NCBI RefSeq assembly: GCF_900445255.1
Contig: NZ_UAPU01000005.1
Coordinates: forward strand, 631,001 to 695,000
Length of the DNA: 64,000 nt
Direction: 5' to 3'
Source of the DNA: Anaerobiospirillum thomasii
GTDB taxonomy: Bacteria; Pseudomonadota; Gammaproteobacteria; Enterobacterales; Succinivibrionaceae
This document shows positions 1 to 9,443 of the stretch, piece by piece. The first letter of the stretch is position 1. The number at the start of each line of letters is the position of its first letter. Both the position numbers and the translations under genes were made by a program. The notes under the pieces are model-generated. The model was given only the letters and a program-made list of their open reading frames with translations. It had not been told where the DNA came from and did no database searches.

Positions 1-334
1 CCTTGTGCTCTCAAGGTACTATGACGTCTGCTGACTTCCATATATTCGTTGTTACTACGGTTTCCCGCTATACGGATCTCCCCCGGTAAGTACGGTTTCT
101 TTCTCTCCATATAACGCTCAGTCTTTACATATACCGCTACGACTAGATTTCGGACTTCGTCATATTTAGCAGACTTATCCGCGGTACATGCCTATAAACT
201 GTTTCTGTTCGTAGGTCCGGAGATTTGCCTTCAGCTTCCTTCAGCCATAGTGTTACCACTATAACCTTGCTTTTAGCTATACACTTCCCTCTAGTGGGGC
301 GTGTTGGGGACTTTCACCCGTTAGAAACGCGCAC
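1..334 (-). mobile_element. Group II intron, 5' end (runs off the left edge)
   Basis: Read on the minus strand from 334, the sequence begins GTGCGCGTTTCTAACGGG and continues with GTGAAAGTCCCC, the usual 5' start of bacterial group II introns. Further in are domain I-like segments, including CGGATAAGTC, ACGAAGTCCG and a GGGGGAGATCC element that normally precedes the intron-encoded reverse transcriptase. No reverse transcriptase reading frame lies in these 334 bases, so the protein and domains V/VI should lie beyond the window edge. The flanking exon is the hairpin-repeat region. The assignment rests on recognised primary motifs; I have not folded the RNA. Confidence 0.7.
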
Positions 335-347
335 ATGCAGGGCGCAC

Positions 348-380
348 TAAAAATGTAAAGGGCCCTGCCCTTTACACTTA
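348..380. repeat. Hairpin repeat, copy 1
   Basis: A 33-bp unit whose core is GTAAAGGGC, a three-base loop CCT, and GCCCTTTAC, giving a perfect 9-bp stem at 355-375. An identical unit lies 77 bp further on. No T-run follows, so it is not a standard terminator. It lies just outside the intron 5' boundary and may have been part of the intron target, since some group II introns prefer stem-loops. Confidence 0.7.
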
Positions 381-424
381 ATCTGTCTAAGTTCAAACTG
401 CGCAATCCAAACGCATACAATTCT

Positions 425-457
425 TAAAAATGTAAAGGGCCCTGCCCTTTACACTTA
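425..457. repeat. Hairpin repeat, copy 2
   Basis: Second identical copy of the 33-bp unit, with the same 9-bp stem and CCT loop at 432-452. Two direct copies so close together suggest a small REP-like element or a local duplication. I noticed no other copy in this window. Confidence 0.7.
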
Positions 458-495
458 TAACTTTAGGTTTTTACTTTCTTAAAAGTAAAAATTAT

Positions 496-1275
496 ATGAG
501 CTACGTAACTAAGACCATGGGAGCAATGACCCTTTGCCCGTTGTCAATGCTGTCTTTCACGCATGCCCATACACAAGGTGAGCTTACCGGCACACTTCTT
601 TTATGTTGCAGCAGCCCCATCAAACCCACCATTTTCAACCCTTAGCGGTGACTATGTAACCCCGTTTGGCATTTATGTGGATATTATAAGAAAGCTACAA
701 AAGCGTTTTGGTTTTAAACTGATTGATGACAAAATTTTTTCTCTTTTGCGCAATGATCAGGTCTAGCGTATCAAAGCCTTTAGAATTGATATTATAGGTG
801 ATGCCCTGTCAGTTACTGAGGAGCGTAACGGTTTTCTTGATTACTCTGCTGTCTGCAATGACACAGGAATCACTATGATCTATTCAAAGAGCAAATACTC
901 TAAAGTTACAGATATAAATACTTTTGCCAGAACTAGGTAGCTGCCGTTGATGGGACTACTGCTATTCAATTTTTGCAAAAGACCCTGCCTAATGCTCAAG
1001 TAGTTACAGTACCAAGTTTTATGGTAGGTATTGTGGATGTAACTAATGGTCAGGTAGATGCAATGGTTTAAAACAGACCTGTAATTGGGAACTTTGCACA
1101 GTCTATGCCTTCATTCAATCTTGAAATCATGGACAAGGAGTATTCAAAAGAGATCTGTCAGTATGCTCTTGGCATGCAAAAGCACTCCCCATATTCCTTC
1201 TTTATCACCAATGAGCTTGAGGAAATGAAAAGAGACGGTACGCTTGCCAAGATTATTGGAAAATACATCAAATAA
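496..1275 (+). pseudogene. Decayed extracellular solute-binding protein family 3 gene
   Basis: Three-frame reading recovers a periplasmic amino-acid-binding protein of the family 3 type. A leader starts at ATG 496. The frame then shifts near 563 into a segment with GIYVDIIRKLQKRFGF, followed by a stop near 764, DALSVTEERNGFLDYS, a second disruption near 940, another stop near 1070, and a C-terminus ending in RDGTLAKIIGKYIK. The GIYVDI and LSVTEER motifs are typical of the family lobe I. At least two frame disruptions and two in-frame stops make it non-functional. The total length of about 260 codons matches an intact family member. Confidence 0.8.
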
Positions 1276-1294
1276 CTTAATATATGATCCTATC

Positions 1295-1320
1295 AAAAAG
1301 GCGTCGCAAGTCGCCTTTTA
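1295..1320 (+). terminator. Rho-independent terminator after the decayed binding-protein gene
   Basis: AAAAGGCG and CGCCTTTT form a stem around a short loop and end in a T-rich tail. It lies 20 bp after the old stop codon and has outlived the gene. Confidence 0.75.
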
Positions 1321-1512
1321 TATTTGCCATACGCTTTATAGTTGAAAATCTGAGCCTATACACTTTTTATCTATCTTGCACAACTTATATTATATGTTGA
1401 GGATAGATAACATTTATCATATGCAAATTTTTCAATAAAACACGCTTGTATACTGCCTGTATAAGGTTTAATCTATTGTCATTAAAGTTAGAAATAAAGA
1501 TTAGGAGCTATT

Positions 1513-2085
1513 ATGTCATTTGCAATCACCCCTTTAAAGTTTGAGAAAACCGCTGTTCCATTCTTATCAGAGAACACCTTCAACTTCCACCACGGTAAGC
1601 ACTTCCAGACCTATATAGATACAGCTAACAAGCTCGTTGCCGGTACTGACTATGAAGGCAAAACTTTAGAGGAGATCATTACTACTGCTTCAGGTCCACT
1701 GTTCAACAACGCAGCTCAGGCATGGAACCACGCTTTCTACTTCAACTGCATTGGCACCGCTAAAAAAGAAGTACCTGCCAAGCTGTTAGAACTCATCAAT
1801 GCCAACTTTGATTCATTTGAGAGCTTTGCCGAGAAATTCATTGCTTCAGCCACCACCAACTTTGGTTCAGGCTGGACATGGCTGGTTCAGACAGGTCCAA
1901 ACCTCCTGAAGATTGTTAACACTTCAAATGCTGGCAATCCAATGGTTGACGGTTTCACCCCACTTCTGACTGTTGACGTATGGGAGCACGCCTACTACCT
2001 CGACTATCAGAACAGAAGAGCCGACTACTTAAAGGACTTTGTTGAGTACATCGACTGGGAATTTGTTGCTTCAAATCTCAAGTAA
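1513..2085 (+). CDS. sodB: Superoxide dismutase [Fe]
   Basis: A 190-residue cytoplasmic enzyme that converts superoxide to hydrogen peroxide and oxygen. Metal ligands expected from E. coli SodB are present: His26, His73, Asp155 and His159, the last two inside DVWEHAYYLDY. Gln69 in NNAAQAWNH is the outer-sphere residue typical of the iron rather than manganese type. Length matches the family (about 192). The ATG follows AGGAG with five bases of spacing. It is monocistronic, with its own terminator. An Fe-SOD fits an organism living at low oxygen. Confidence 0.96.
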   Translation: MSFAITPLKFEKTAVPFLSENTFNFHHGKHFQTYIDTANKLVAGTDYEGKTLEEIITTASGPLFNNAAQAWNHAFYFNCIGTAKKEVPAKLLELINANFDSFESFAEKFIASATTNFGSGWTWLVQTGPNLLKIVNTSNAGNPMVDGFTPLLTVDVWEHAYYLDYQNRRADYLKDFVEYIDWEFVASNLK

Positions 2086-2118
2086 TAAAGATTTAAAAAC
2101 CTCCTTTACATTTAACTC

Positions 2119-2150
2119 AAGCTCTGTATACGTATACAGAGCTTTTTTTT
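2119..2150 (+). terminator. Terminator of sodB
   Basis: A perfect dyad, AAGCTCTGTATA and TATACAGAGCTT, followed by eight T. It lies 34 bp after the sodB stop. Confidence 0.9.
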
Positions 2151-2196
2151 ATCCTTTCTATGCATGCACTAAGTTTTTTTTGATAAAGTTATAACT

Positions 2197-2574
2197 ATGA
2201 AAAGATTATTGCTTATATCATTACTTGCCTATGCCACGCAGGCTTTAAGTCTGCCTCAGGGCTTTTCAGGTCCTGCCCCCAAGCGTCAGATGCCGCTGGG
2301 CTTTGATCAGCTTACAGAGCCTAATACCATTAAAGGTGTGCTCAATAATGCCCGCGATAAGGATTTTGTTCTCTTGCAGGGGAGTTTTGTTAAAAAGTTA
2401 AATACCACGGACTATACCTTTGAGGATGAGGCAGGAGACAGTATTGTTATTCATATCGGTAATACCAATATTGTACCTCTTGTTGATGCAAAATATATGA
2501 TCTGGTGTGTGGTGGACAAAGGTCTGTTTCAGACCAGACTTATAGTGGATTTAATCTCAGCTCCATATAAATAA
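2197..2574 (+). CDS. YgiW/YdeI-type periplasmic OB-fold (BOF) stress protein
   Basis: 125 residues with an N-terminal signal peptide (MKRLLLISLLAYATQALS) and a single bacterial OB-fold domain from about residue 40. Recognisable family segments are DFVLLQGSFVKKL and YTFEDEAGDSIVIHI. YgiW/YdeI/VisP-type proteins are periplasmic proteins linked to tolerance of peroxide, acid or antimicrobial peptides; the ligand here is unknown. The gene stands alone between the sodB terminator and an exporter gene. Family assignment is by motif recognition; the exact role is open. Confidence 0.8.
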   Translation: MKRLLLISLLAYATQALSLPQGFSGPAPKRQMPLGFDQLTEPNTIKGVLNNARDKDFVLLQGSFVKKLNTTDYTFEDEAGDSIVIHIGNTNIVPLVDAKYMIWCVVDKGLFQTRLIVDLISAPYK

Positions 2575-2675
2575 AGATACACTTTTCCTTATTTTTTCCA
2601 AAACAGTGCATTAACTGTCTTTTTTTGCATTTTCTCTCTAAATATACATAATAGGCTCATATTTTGGGAGATCTT

Positions 2676-3560
2676 ATGTTTCAGTTGCGTCAATCTTTTC
2701 TGCTGTTTCTTACAGCATCCATATGGGGCTCTGGCTTTGTGGCTCAGTCTGTGGGCATGGATCATGTCACCCCATTTACTTTTACCTTTTTCAGAACATT
2801 AATAGGAGCATTATTTTTACTGCCTTTTATTGCTCTTATCAAAGCTTTATATAAAAACAAGGTTAAAGAGAAAAGCTATACTACAAAGGATCTGCTCATA
2901 GGTTCTGCCAGCTGCGGTCTGTTTTTAATCATGGGCGAGTCTTTTCAGCAATATGGCCTTGTAACCACAGATGCAGGTAAAACAGGCTTTATTACCTCCA
3001 TGTACATTATCTTTGTGCCGCTTATTTCCATTACTGTAGGTAAAAAAATCAACCGTTTTATCTGGATTGGTGTGATTTTAGCTGTCATAGGCATGTATCT
3101 TTTGTGCATCAAACAGGACTTTACCATAGAGCGCGGCGATCTGTTAATTCTCTGCTGTGCTGTGGCTTTTGCCTTTCACATCATGGTTATTGATCATTTT
3201 GTAAAAACCATAGATGGTGTAATGCTGGCCTGTGGACAGTTCTTTATGGCATCTTTTATGGGTCTTATCCTGATGCTTATCTTTGACTTTAACACTCTAA
3301 GCTATGACTCACTTATGGCGGCAGCTCCTGCCATGCTTTATGCCGGTATCATGTCAAACGGTATTGCCTATACTCTGCAGGTGGTAGGACAGCGTGGCAT
3401 CAATCCTGCCGTTGCCACACTTATTTTATCTCTAGAGTCGGTAATGGCTGTAATCTTTGGTATTACCTTTTTAAATGAGAGTCTGGATACACGTGAGCTT
3501 ATTGGCTGTGTGCTTATGTTTTTGGCTGTGATTATTGCCCAGTATCCATTTAAAAAATAA
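2676..3560 (+). CDS. DMT-superfamily transporter with two EamA domains
   Basis: 294 residues with about ten hydrophobic segments in two EamA repeats. The first repeat starts SIWGSGFVAQSVGMDHVTPF and carries FFRTLIGALFLLPF. The second ends ATLILSLESVMAVIFG followed by FLNESL, the usual EamA signature. It is an inner-membrane exporter or permease of small metabolites; the substrate cannot be told. I start it at ATG 2676, which has GGGAG six bases upstream, rather than at an in-frame TTG 12 bases earlier. metG follows 52 bp downstream, so the two may be co-transcribed. Confidence 0.85.
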   Translation: MFQLRQSFLLFLTASIWGSGFVAQSVGMDHVTPFTFTFFRTLIGALFLLPFIALIKALYKNKVKEKSYTTKDLLIGSASCGLFLIMGESFQQYGLVTTDAGKTGFITSMYIIFVPLISITVGKKINRFIWIGVILAVIGMYLLCIKQDFTIERGDLLILCCAVAFAFHIMVIDHFVKTIDGVMLACGQFFMASFMGLILMLIFDFNTLSYDSLMAAAPAMLYAGIMSNGIAYTLQVVGQRGINPAVATLILSLESVMAVIFGITFLNESLDTRELIGCVLMFLAVIIAQYPFKK

Positions 3561-3612
3561 TGATTTTAGTCTAAAATGTTAAAGTTTATCCCACTAAGAT
3601 TTTGAGGTTAGT

Positions 3613-5658
3613 ATGAGTCAAGTACGTTCTATGTTGGTTACATCTGCTCTACCTTATGCCAATGGTCCTATTCATCTTGGCCATATGCTTGAGCATATAC
3701 AGTCAGATATTTTCGTAAGATATCAAAGAGCTGTTGGACATACAGTACATTATGTATGTGCCGATGACTGCCATGGAACTCCTGTCATGATCAAGGCCTC
3801 ACAGATGGGTATTACTCCAGAGCAGCTTATCGAGCAGATTGGCATTGAGCACAAGGCCGATATGGATGGTTTTTTAATCAATTATGACAATTATTATAAA
3901 ACCCACTCCCCTGAAAATAAGGAATTCTCCCAGCAAATCTATAAAAAGCTTGAGGAGAAGGGCTATATTGTCACCAAGACCATATCTCAGCTTTACGATC
4001 CACAAAAAGGCATGTTTCTGCCAGACAGATTTGTAAAGGGTACCTGCCCTAAATGCGGTGCTGCCGATCAGTATGGCGACAACTGTGAGGTCTGCTCTGC
4101 CACCTATGCTCCAACCGATTTAAAGGATCCATACTCAACGGTATCAGGCGCCACTCCTGTTTTAAAAGAGTCTCTGCACTATTTCTTTGATCTGCCAAAA
4201 TTCAATGACTTTTTACATGACTATGTAAAAAATTCAGGAGCTCTGCCTGTGGAGATGGCCAACAAGCTTGAAGAGTGGTTCTCACAGGGCCTCAAGCAGT
4301 GGGATATCTCACGTGATGCTCCATATTTTGGCTTTGAGATCCCTGGTGTTAAAGACAAGTTCTTCTATGTATGGCTTGATGCCCCTATTGGCTACATGGC
4401 CTCATTTAAAAACTACTGTGATAAAGCCAACATCAACTTTGATGAGTATTTCTCATTAGACTCTGATAAAGAGATGTACCACTTTATTGGCAAGGATATT
4501 TTATACTTCCACTCCCTGTTCTGGCCTGCCACACTGCATGGTGCTGATTTACGTCTGCCTACAGGTATTTTTGTACATGGCTATGTCACAGTCAACGGTG
4601 CCAAGATGTCAAAATCAAAAGGCACCTTTATCAAGGCCTCAACCTATTTAAAACACTTAAAGCCAGAATGTCTGCGCTATTACTTTGCCTCCAAGATGAA
4701 CAACAGCACTGTCGATCTGGATTTAAGCCTTGATGATTTTATTGCCAAAGTCAACTCAGATATTGTAGGCAAGGTAGTAAATTTAGCCTCAAGAACTGCA
4801 GGCTTTATCACCAAGCGCTTTGATGGCGTTTTAGCCTCTGAGTGTTATGACAAGGAGCTTAAATCAAAGCTTGCCTCTATCAAAGAGGAAGTTAAGAAGG
4901 GCTATGACAGTCGCAATTATGCCGATGCCATACGTGCCATTATGTCTCTTGCCGATGAGGCCAACCGCTTTATTGACAGAGAAGCTCCATGGGTTATAGC
5001 CAAAGATGAGAGCCAAAATGAAAAGCTACATCAGGTATGTACCGATGGTCTTAACTACTTTAAGGCTTTAATTACCTATCTCTCCCCTGTTCTGCCTAAT
5101 GTGGCAGCTGATGCCAGAGCCTTTTTAAATAATGATCTGAGTTTTGATTGTGCCGATGAGCCGCTTTTAAACTGCAGCATCAATAAGTTCAAGCCACTAT
5201 TTACCAGAATAGAAAAGGCCAGCATTGATGCCATGGTTGAAGAGGAAAAAGAGGCTTTAGCCAAGGCAGCCAAAGCAGAGCCTGCCAAGAAAGAGGCTAA
5301 ATCAGATAGCGCTTATGAACCTTTAGAGAGTGAAATCAGTATTGATGATTTTGCCAAGATTGATCTGCGTGTAGCCACTATTCTTAAGGCCGAGCAGGTT
5401 GAAGGAGCTAAAAAACTGCTACGTTTAGAGCTAGATCTTGGTTTTGAGACAAGACAGGTTTTTGCCGGCATCAAGGCTGCCTATGAAAATGCAGAGGAGC
5501 TTGTAGGCCGTCAGGTTATAGTTGTTGCCAATCTTAAGGCCCGCCAGATGAAATTTGGTCTGTCTCAGGGCATGGTAATGGCTGCAGGTCCTGGTGGCAC
5601 TGAGGTCTTCCTGCTTGGTGTTGACAGTGGCGCTAAAAATGGCGACAGAGTGCACTAA
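3613..5658 (+). CDS. metG: Methionine--tRNA ligase
   Basis: 681 residues, close to the E. coli enzyme (677). The HIGH-type motif is in [13 protein letters not shown], the zinc knuckle is CPKC followed by CEVC, and the KMSKS loop is [12 protein letters not shown] lysine/alanine-rich linker around residues 550-575 leads to the C-terminal Trbp111-type tRNA-binding domain ([11 protein letters not shown]), which is also the dimer interface. It charges tRNA-Met and initiator tRNA in the cytoplasm. The start follows GAGG. A terminator follows 38 bp after the stop. Confidence 0.98.
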   Translation: MSQVRSMLVTSALPYANGPIHLGHMLEHIQSDIFVRYQRAVGHTVHYVCADDCHGTPVMIKASQMGITPEQLIEQIGIEHKADMDGFLINYDNYYKTHSPENKEFSQQIYKKLEEKGYIVTKTISQLYDPQKGMFLPDRFVKGTCPKCGAADQYGDNCEVCSATYAPTDLKDPYSTVSGATPVLKESLHYFFDLPKFNDFLHDYVKNSGALPVEMANKLEEWFSQGLKQWDISRDAPYFGFEIPGVKDKFFYVWLDAPIGYMASFKNYCDKANINFDEYFSLDSDKEMYHFIGKDILYFHSLFWPATLHGADLRLPTGIFVHGYVTVNGAKMSKSKGTFIKASTYLKHLKPECLRYYFASKMNNSTVDLDLSLDDFIAKVNSDIVGKVVNLASRTAGFITKRFDGVLASECYDKELKSKLASIKEEVKKGYDSRNYADAIRAIMSLADEANRFIDREAPWVIAKDESQNEKLHQVCTDGLNYFKALITYLSPVLPNVAADARAFLNNDLSFDCADEPLLNCSINKFKPLFTRIEKASIDAMVEEEKEALAKAAKAEPAKKEAKSDSAYEPLESEISIDDFAKIDLRVATILKAEQVEGAKKLLRLELDLGFETRQVFAGIKAAYENAEELVGRQVIVVANLKARQMKFGLSQGMVMAAGPGGTEVFLLGVDSGAKNGDRVH

Positions 5659-5695
5659 AACGCTATCTTTGATCTTGTTTAGGATTTAACCATTC

Positions 5696-5724
5696 AAAGG
5701 CATCAGTCAGCTGATGCCTTTTTT
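5696..5724 (+). terminator. Terminator of metG
   Basis: AAAGGCATCAG and CTGATGCCTTT pair around a two-base loop, followed by a T-run. Confidence 0.9.
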
Positions 5725-5986
5725 AATGTTAAGTCATCTTAGTAATCATCTGCTATCTTGCATATAAAAATACATTTTCTATAAAGGCCAATGCTCTTAC
5801 AGCCCCGTGTTTTTAAGACTGTGCAAAAAATGATACATCTTTGAACAAATGGCTGATTAATACGCTTTTGTTGCATATAAATTATTAACTGCGTTGCTTT
5901 TATCAATTTTTTTCACTATATTTTACCTACATTCAAAAAATATTGCAGGTGCTTATCTTATTTAAAAACCTATAAGGTGGTTTATT

Positions 5987-6985
5987 ATGCTCCAAGAGAT
6001 GACTAAAGGCATGGACAATACAACAGAGCCAAGACTCAGGCACTTTCCAATCAATATGTATGCCATTGTTATGGGACTATCAGGCTTTGCTCTTACCTGT
6101 CATGCTGTTATTGGCAATGAGACTTTAAATCTTATGACCGGCATTTTTGCAAGTGCCGTCTTTGTTATTCTTACGCTTTTGTATGCGCTAAAAATCGTTA
6201 AATATCCAGAGGCTGTAAAGCAGGAGGCTAGCCATCCTGTCAAATTAAGCTTCTTCCCGGCTTTTTCCATATCACTGCTGCTTTTATCTTCAATGTGGAT
6301 CCATTATGATTTTGCTCTGTATATCTGGCTTACAGGCTGTACACTGCAGTTAATTCTTACGCTTTTTGTACTAAACTCCCTGGTGCACAAGAGTTTTAAT
6401 ATCAATCATGTCAATCCAGCCTGGTTTATTCCTGTAGCAGGACCTCTTATTGTACCTATGGCCGGCATGCAGCTTAATCATGTCTTTATCAGTGCTATTG
6501 CCTATCCTATAGGCTTTATCTTCTGGATTTTACTCTTTACCATACTGCTCTACAGACTGGTCTTTCATGATCCTCTGCCACCAAAGCTTGTGCCAATGCT
6601 CTGCATTATGCTCGCACCGCCATCAGTTGCAGCACTATCCTACAATGCAATTGATGCAGGCTTTGCGGAGCCTAATGCTCCAGCCAATCCTGTAGTACTT
6701 ATGCTCTATGGCATTGCCTGGTTTATATTTGTATTTTTACTGTGCAATATCAAAAGATTTATCAAGGCACCGTTTTTCCTCTCAGCCTGGGCCTATTCCT
6801 TCCCTGTAGCAGCCTTTATTCTGGCCACTAAAAAGCTTGTACCTTTATTTATCGATCCTGCCTATATGCCTTTGATGCAGATTATAGATTATGTTCTTTT
6901 TGCACTCTTTGCCCTGCTTATTGTGTATCTTACTGTAAGAACAGCCATCTTAATTGCACAGGGTAAAATCTGCGTACCTGAATAA
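5987..6985 (+). CDS. SLAC1/TehA-family anion channel or transporter
   Basis: 332 residues with about ten membrane segments. The N-terminal FPINMYAIVMGLSGFA matches the opening of TehA/SLAC1-family proteins, as does PAWFIPVAGPLIVPMAG in the middle. Family members form trimeric anion channels or carry C4-dicarboxylates, and TehA overexpression gives tellurite resistance. The substrate here is unknown. AAGGTGG lies upstream of the ATG. A hairpin with T-run follows the gene, so it appears to be a single-gene unit. Confidence 0.85.
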   Translation: MLQEMTKGMDNTTEPRLRHFPINMYAIVMGLSGFALTCHAVIGNETLNLMTGIFASAVFVILTLLYALKIVKYPEAVKQEASHPVKLSFFPAFSISLLLLSSMWIHYDFALYIWLTGCTLQLILTLFVLNSLVHKSFNINHVNPAWFIPVAGPLIVPMAGMQLNHVFISAIAYPIGFIFWILLFTILLYRLVFHDPLPPKLVPMLCIMLAPPSVAALSYNAIDAGFAEPNAPANPVVLMLYGIAWFIFVFLLCNIKRFIKAPFFLSAWAYSFPVAAFILATKKLVPLFIDPAYMPLMQIIDYVLFALFALLIVYLTVRTAILIAQGKICVPE

Positions 6986-7019
6986 CTATAATTATAATCA
7001 CTTATGCCGTACTGACTTT

Positions 7020-7051
7020 ACAGCCTGTAGACAGTGGCTGCAGGCTTTTTC
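7020..7051 (+). terminator. Terminator of the SLAC1/TehA gene
   Basis: CAGCCTG and CAGGCT pair around a short imperfect loop, followed by TTTTTC. Confidence 0.75.
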
Positions 7052-7387
7052 TTTTACTTAAGCTTCAAGTCTTCTGTAAACTTTTAATTTAAAGCCTCGA
7101 TATAGAGATTAAAAGTAAGATAAGGACAAATTTCTAAAACTGCATTTTTAAACATGCAAAAATCCCTATTCAGATCTTTTATTTTAAGATTATGGACTTT
7201 ATATGATATTTTTATATTTAAAATTTATCGTTAAATAACAGTGATTTATATTTTAAAGAGTATATTTTTATTTATTATAAGCGTATTTTTCTTACAAAAA
7301 TATTGCATAAATAAATTTTGTGATAATATAGCAGATTGCATCTCATAAAATTCTTAATTTTCAATTATTTTGCTTTGTGGAGTTTAT
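7052..7387. other. AT-rich intergenic region upstream of the MATE gene
   Basis: About 336 bp of very AT-rich DNA with no reading frame of note. It must hold the promoter of the MATE gene, but I cannot single out a convincing -35/-10 pair or operator. Confidence 0.4.
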
Positions 7388-8800
7388 ATGTCAGAGGTTG
7401 CTGATAAAGCTGTCTCTTGTGAAATTGTCCCGAGCTATAGCACTGAATTTAGACGTTTATTCAAGCTTTTTCTACCAGTACTTTTAGGACAGCTGGCCCA
7501 GACTTCAATGGGTGTGGTAGATACAGTTATGGCCGGATGGGCAGGAACTATTGAACTTAGCGGCGTGGCCATTGGCAGCTCCTTTTTCTGGCCTGCTTTG
7601 CTGTTTGTTGTAGGCATGAGCTTTGCCATTCAGCCTATTGTAGCTCAGCTGCGCGGATCTGGTGCTATAGATAAAATACCTAAAAGTCTGCATACGGCTA
7701 CAGTTATCTGTATATCTATCTCTGTTGTCATAGCCATACTTGTAGCTCTTATGCCCAATATCTATAAGCTTACAAGTGATATCAACCAGGATATGATAAA
7801 TGTGGCCACAGGTTATCTGTATGCCATAGCCATAGGTATTCCAGGCTTTACTCTCTTTAATATTCTGCGTGCCTACTGTGAGGGGCTTGGCACTACCATA
7901 CCAACCCTGATCTTTGGCTTTATTGCCCTTATTATCAATATACCTTTAAACTATATCTTTATTTTCGGTAAGCTTGGCATGCCGGCCTTTGGCGGTGTGG
8001 GCTGCGGTATAGCCACCACTGTAACTATTTATATAACCACAGCACTGATGTTCATCTACACTCAGAGAGCTAAATTTTATGAAAAGTATCGTCTGTACCG
8101 TCAGATCTATTCAATTGACACAGATGATGTAAAAGCCTTTTTAAAATTGGGTCTACCTCTTGGTCTGTCCACCACCATTGAAGTTGCCTGTTTTTCACTG
8201 GTCTCCTTCTTTTTAAGTCCATTTGGTCCTGTAGTGGTAGGAGCTCACTCCATTGCCCTTAATATCTCAGGCTTATTATTTATGATACCGCTCTCTCTTG
8301 CCTCATGTGCCACCATACGTGTAGGAGAGGCTATGGGCTGTATCCACTGGCACAGAGCACTAAGAACCACATACAGTGTCTTTTGTATGGGCTTTGTCTT
8401 CTTTTTATTAAGCTTTAGTTGTGTGCTGCTCTTTAAAGAAGACATTATCTCTCTCTACACTCAAGATCCTAAGGTGCATGAGATAGCCTCACTTTTAGTC
8501 TTTTTGTGCTGTCTTTATATGCTGCCAGATACGCTGCAGGTACTTGCCATTGGCGTACTGCGCGGCTTTAAGGACTCAAAGACCATCTTTATAGTGACAG
8601 TGGTAGCCTACTGGTTTATTGCCATGCCAATTGGTTATGGTCTTGCCTATGGCTATATAACAGGACAGAAAATTGCAGCTACAGGCTTCTGGCTTGGCTT
8701 TATCTGCGGTCTTGTGACAGCAGCAATAATCTATATTACACGACTTGTCATGCTCTTTAGAAAAAGAGCCCTGCCATCTGGCATGAATCTGCAGATATAA
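7388..8800 (+). CDS. MATE-family multidrug or metabolite efflux transporter
   Basis: 470 residues and twelve predicted membrane segments in two halves. LFKLFLPVLLGQLAQTSMGV and VDTVMAGWAGTIELSGVAIG are the typical MATE opening (compare NorM). MATE proteins export cationic drugs or metabolites in exchange for Na+ or H+. The start at ATG 7388 is preceded by GGAG with five bases of spacing; an in-frame TTG 18 bases upstream lacks this. It stands alone and is followed by a terminator shared with the convergent minus-strand operon. Confidence 0.9.
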   Translation: MSEVADKAVSCEIVPSYSTEFRRLFKLFLPVLLGQLAQTSMGVVDTVMAGWAGTIELSGVAIGSSFFWPALLFVVGMSFAIQPIVAQLRGSGAIDKIPKSLHTATVICISISVVIAILVALMPNIYKLTSDINQDMINVATGYLYAIAIGIPGFTLFNILRAYCEGLGTTIPTLIFGFIALIINIPLNYIFIFGKLGMPAFGGVGCGIATTVTIYITTALMFIYTQRAKFYEKYRLYRQIYSIDTDDVKAFLKLGLPLGLSTTIEVACFSLVSFFLSPFGPVVVGAHSIALNISGLLFMIPLSLASCATIRVGEAMGCIHWHRALRTTYSVFCMGFVFFLLSFSCVLLFKEDIISLYTQDPKVHEIASLLVFLCCLYMLPDTLQVLAIGVLRGFKDSKTIFIVTVVAYWFIAMPIGYGLAYGYITGQKIAATGFWLGFICGLVTAAIIYITRLVMLFRKRALPSGMNLQI

Positions 8801-8810
8801 GGTATATGGC

Positions 8811-8851
8811 AAAAAAAATCCTGAGCTTGAGATATAGCCCAGGATTTTTTT
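8811..8851. terminator. Bidirectional terminator between the MATE gene and the 8887-10154 pair
   Basis: AAATCCTG and CAGGATTT form the stem with a loop of about 16 bases, with T-runs on both strands. Suitable for the convergent genes on either side. Confidence 0.75.
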
Positions 8852-8886
8852 ATAACATTAAACTCAAATTGTTTAATACTATAAAC

Positions 8887-9435
8887 TCAGAGCTTTTTGT
8901 CATCTTCAACAAAGGATAAAGCCTCATCCAGACTTTTCTGTATACTTGAGGCACTTGTATCCATGCTGTAGATATCAGCATCTGCATCATCAGCACTTTG
9001 ACTTGTATCTTCTGACTCACTGTCACTTATACTGTCTTTAAGATCACAAGTAATGCTCTTATCAGCACAATCAGGGCTCAAATCAGGCAGCTCTTTATCA
9101 TCGTGCTTATTATCAAGTGAGTCTATAAGCGCATCAATTTTTAATATAGCCTGCTGCTTTTCAGGGCTTAGGTTTTTATTGACAGGATCGCGCCTGCCTA
9201 GTACCTCTTTGGCCACAAAAGACTCAGACGCATCTGATGGGACAGGATCTGTCCTCTTATCGCTCTTTTTTTGGCCAGATTTCAGCTTATAGTGCTCAAG
9301 GCGCTTTTTCTGACGCTCAGAGAGCACATCTTTTAATGCGCCCTCTTCAAGTCTTTTTTGCTCTTTAATGGCCGAGTATGTAGTGCCTATAATAAATAAA
9401 AAAGGCACAGCAATGGCCAGTGCTATCCACCACAT
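8887..9435 (-). CDS. Single-pass membrane protein with acidic C-terminal tail, function unknown
   Basis: 182 residues. One N-terminal membrane segment (IALAIAVPFLFIIGTTYSAI) is followed by a basic, lysine-rich stretch (residues about 25-70) and then a low-complexity Asp/Ser-rich tail. I do not recognise a family. It begins 8 bp after the stop of the DsbA-like gene, so the two are probably co-transcribed. The topology suggests a membrane-anchored protein with a disordered cytoplasmic tail. The ATG follows AGGA. Confidence 0.65.
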   Translation of the reverse strand: MWWIALAIAVPFLFIIGTTYSAIKEQKRLEEGALKDVLSERQKKRLEHYKLKSGQKKSDKRTDPVPSDASESFVAKEVLGRRDPVNKNLSPEKQQAILKIDALIDSLDNKHDDKELPDLSPDCADKSITCDLKDSISDSESEDTSQSADDADADIYSMDTSASSIQKSLDEALSFVEDDKKL

Positions 9436-9443
9436 AGACAGTC

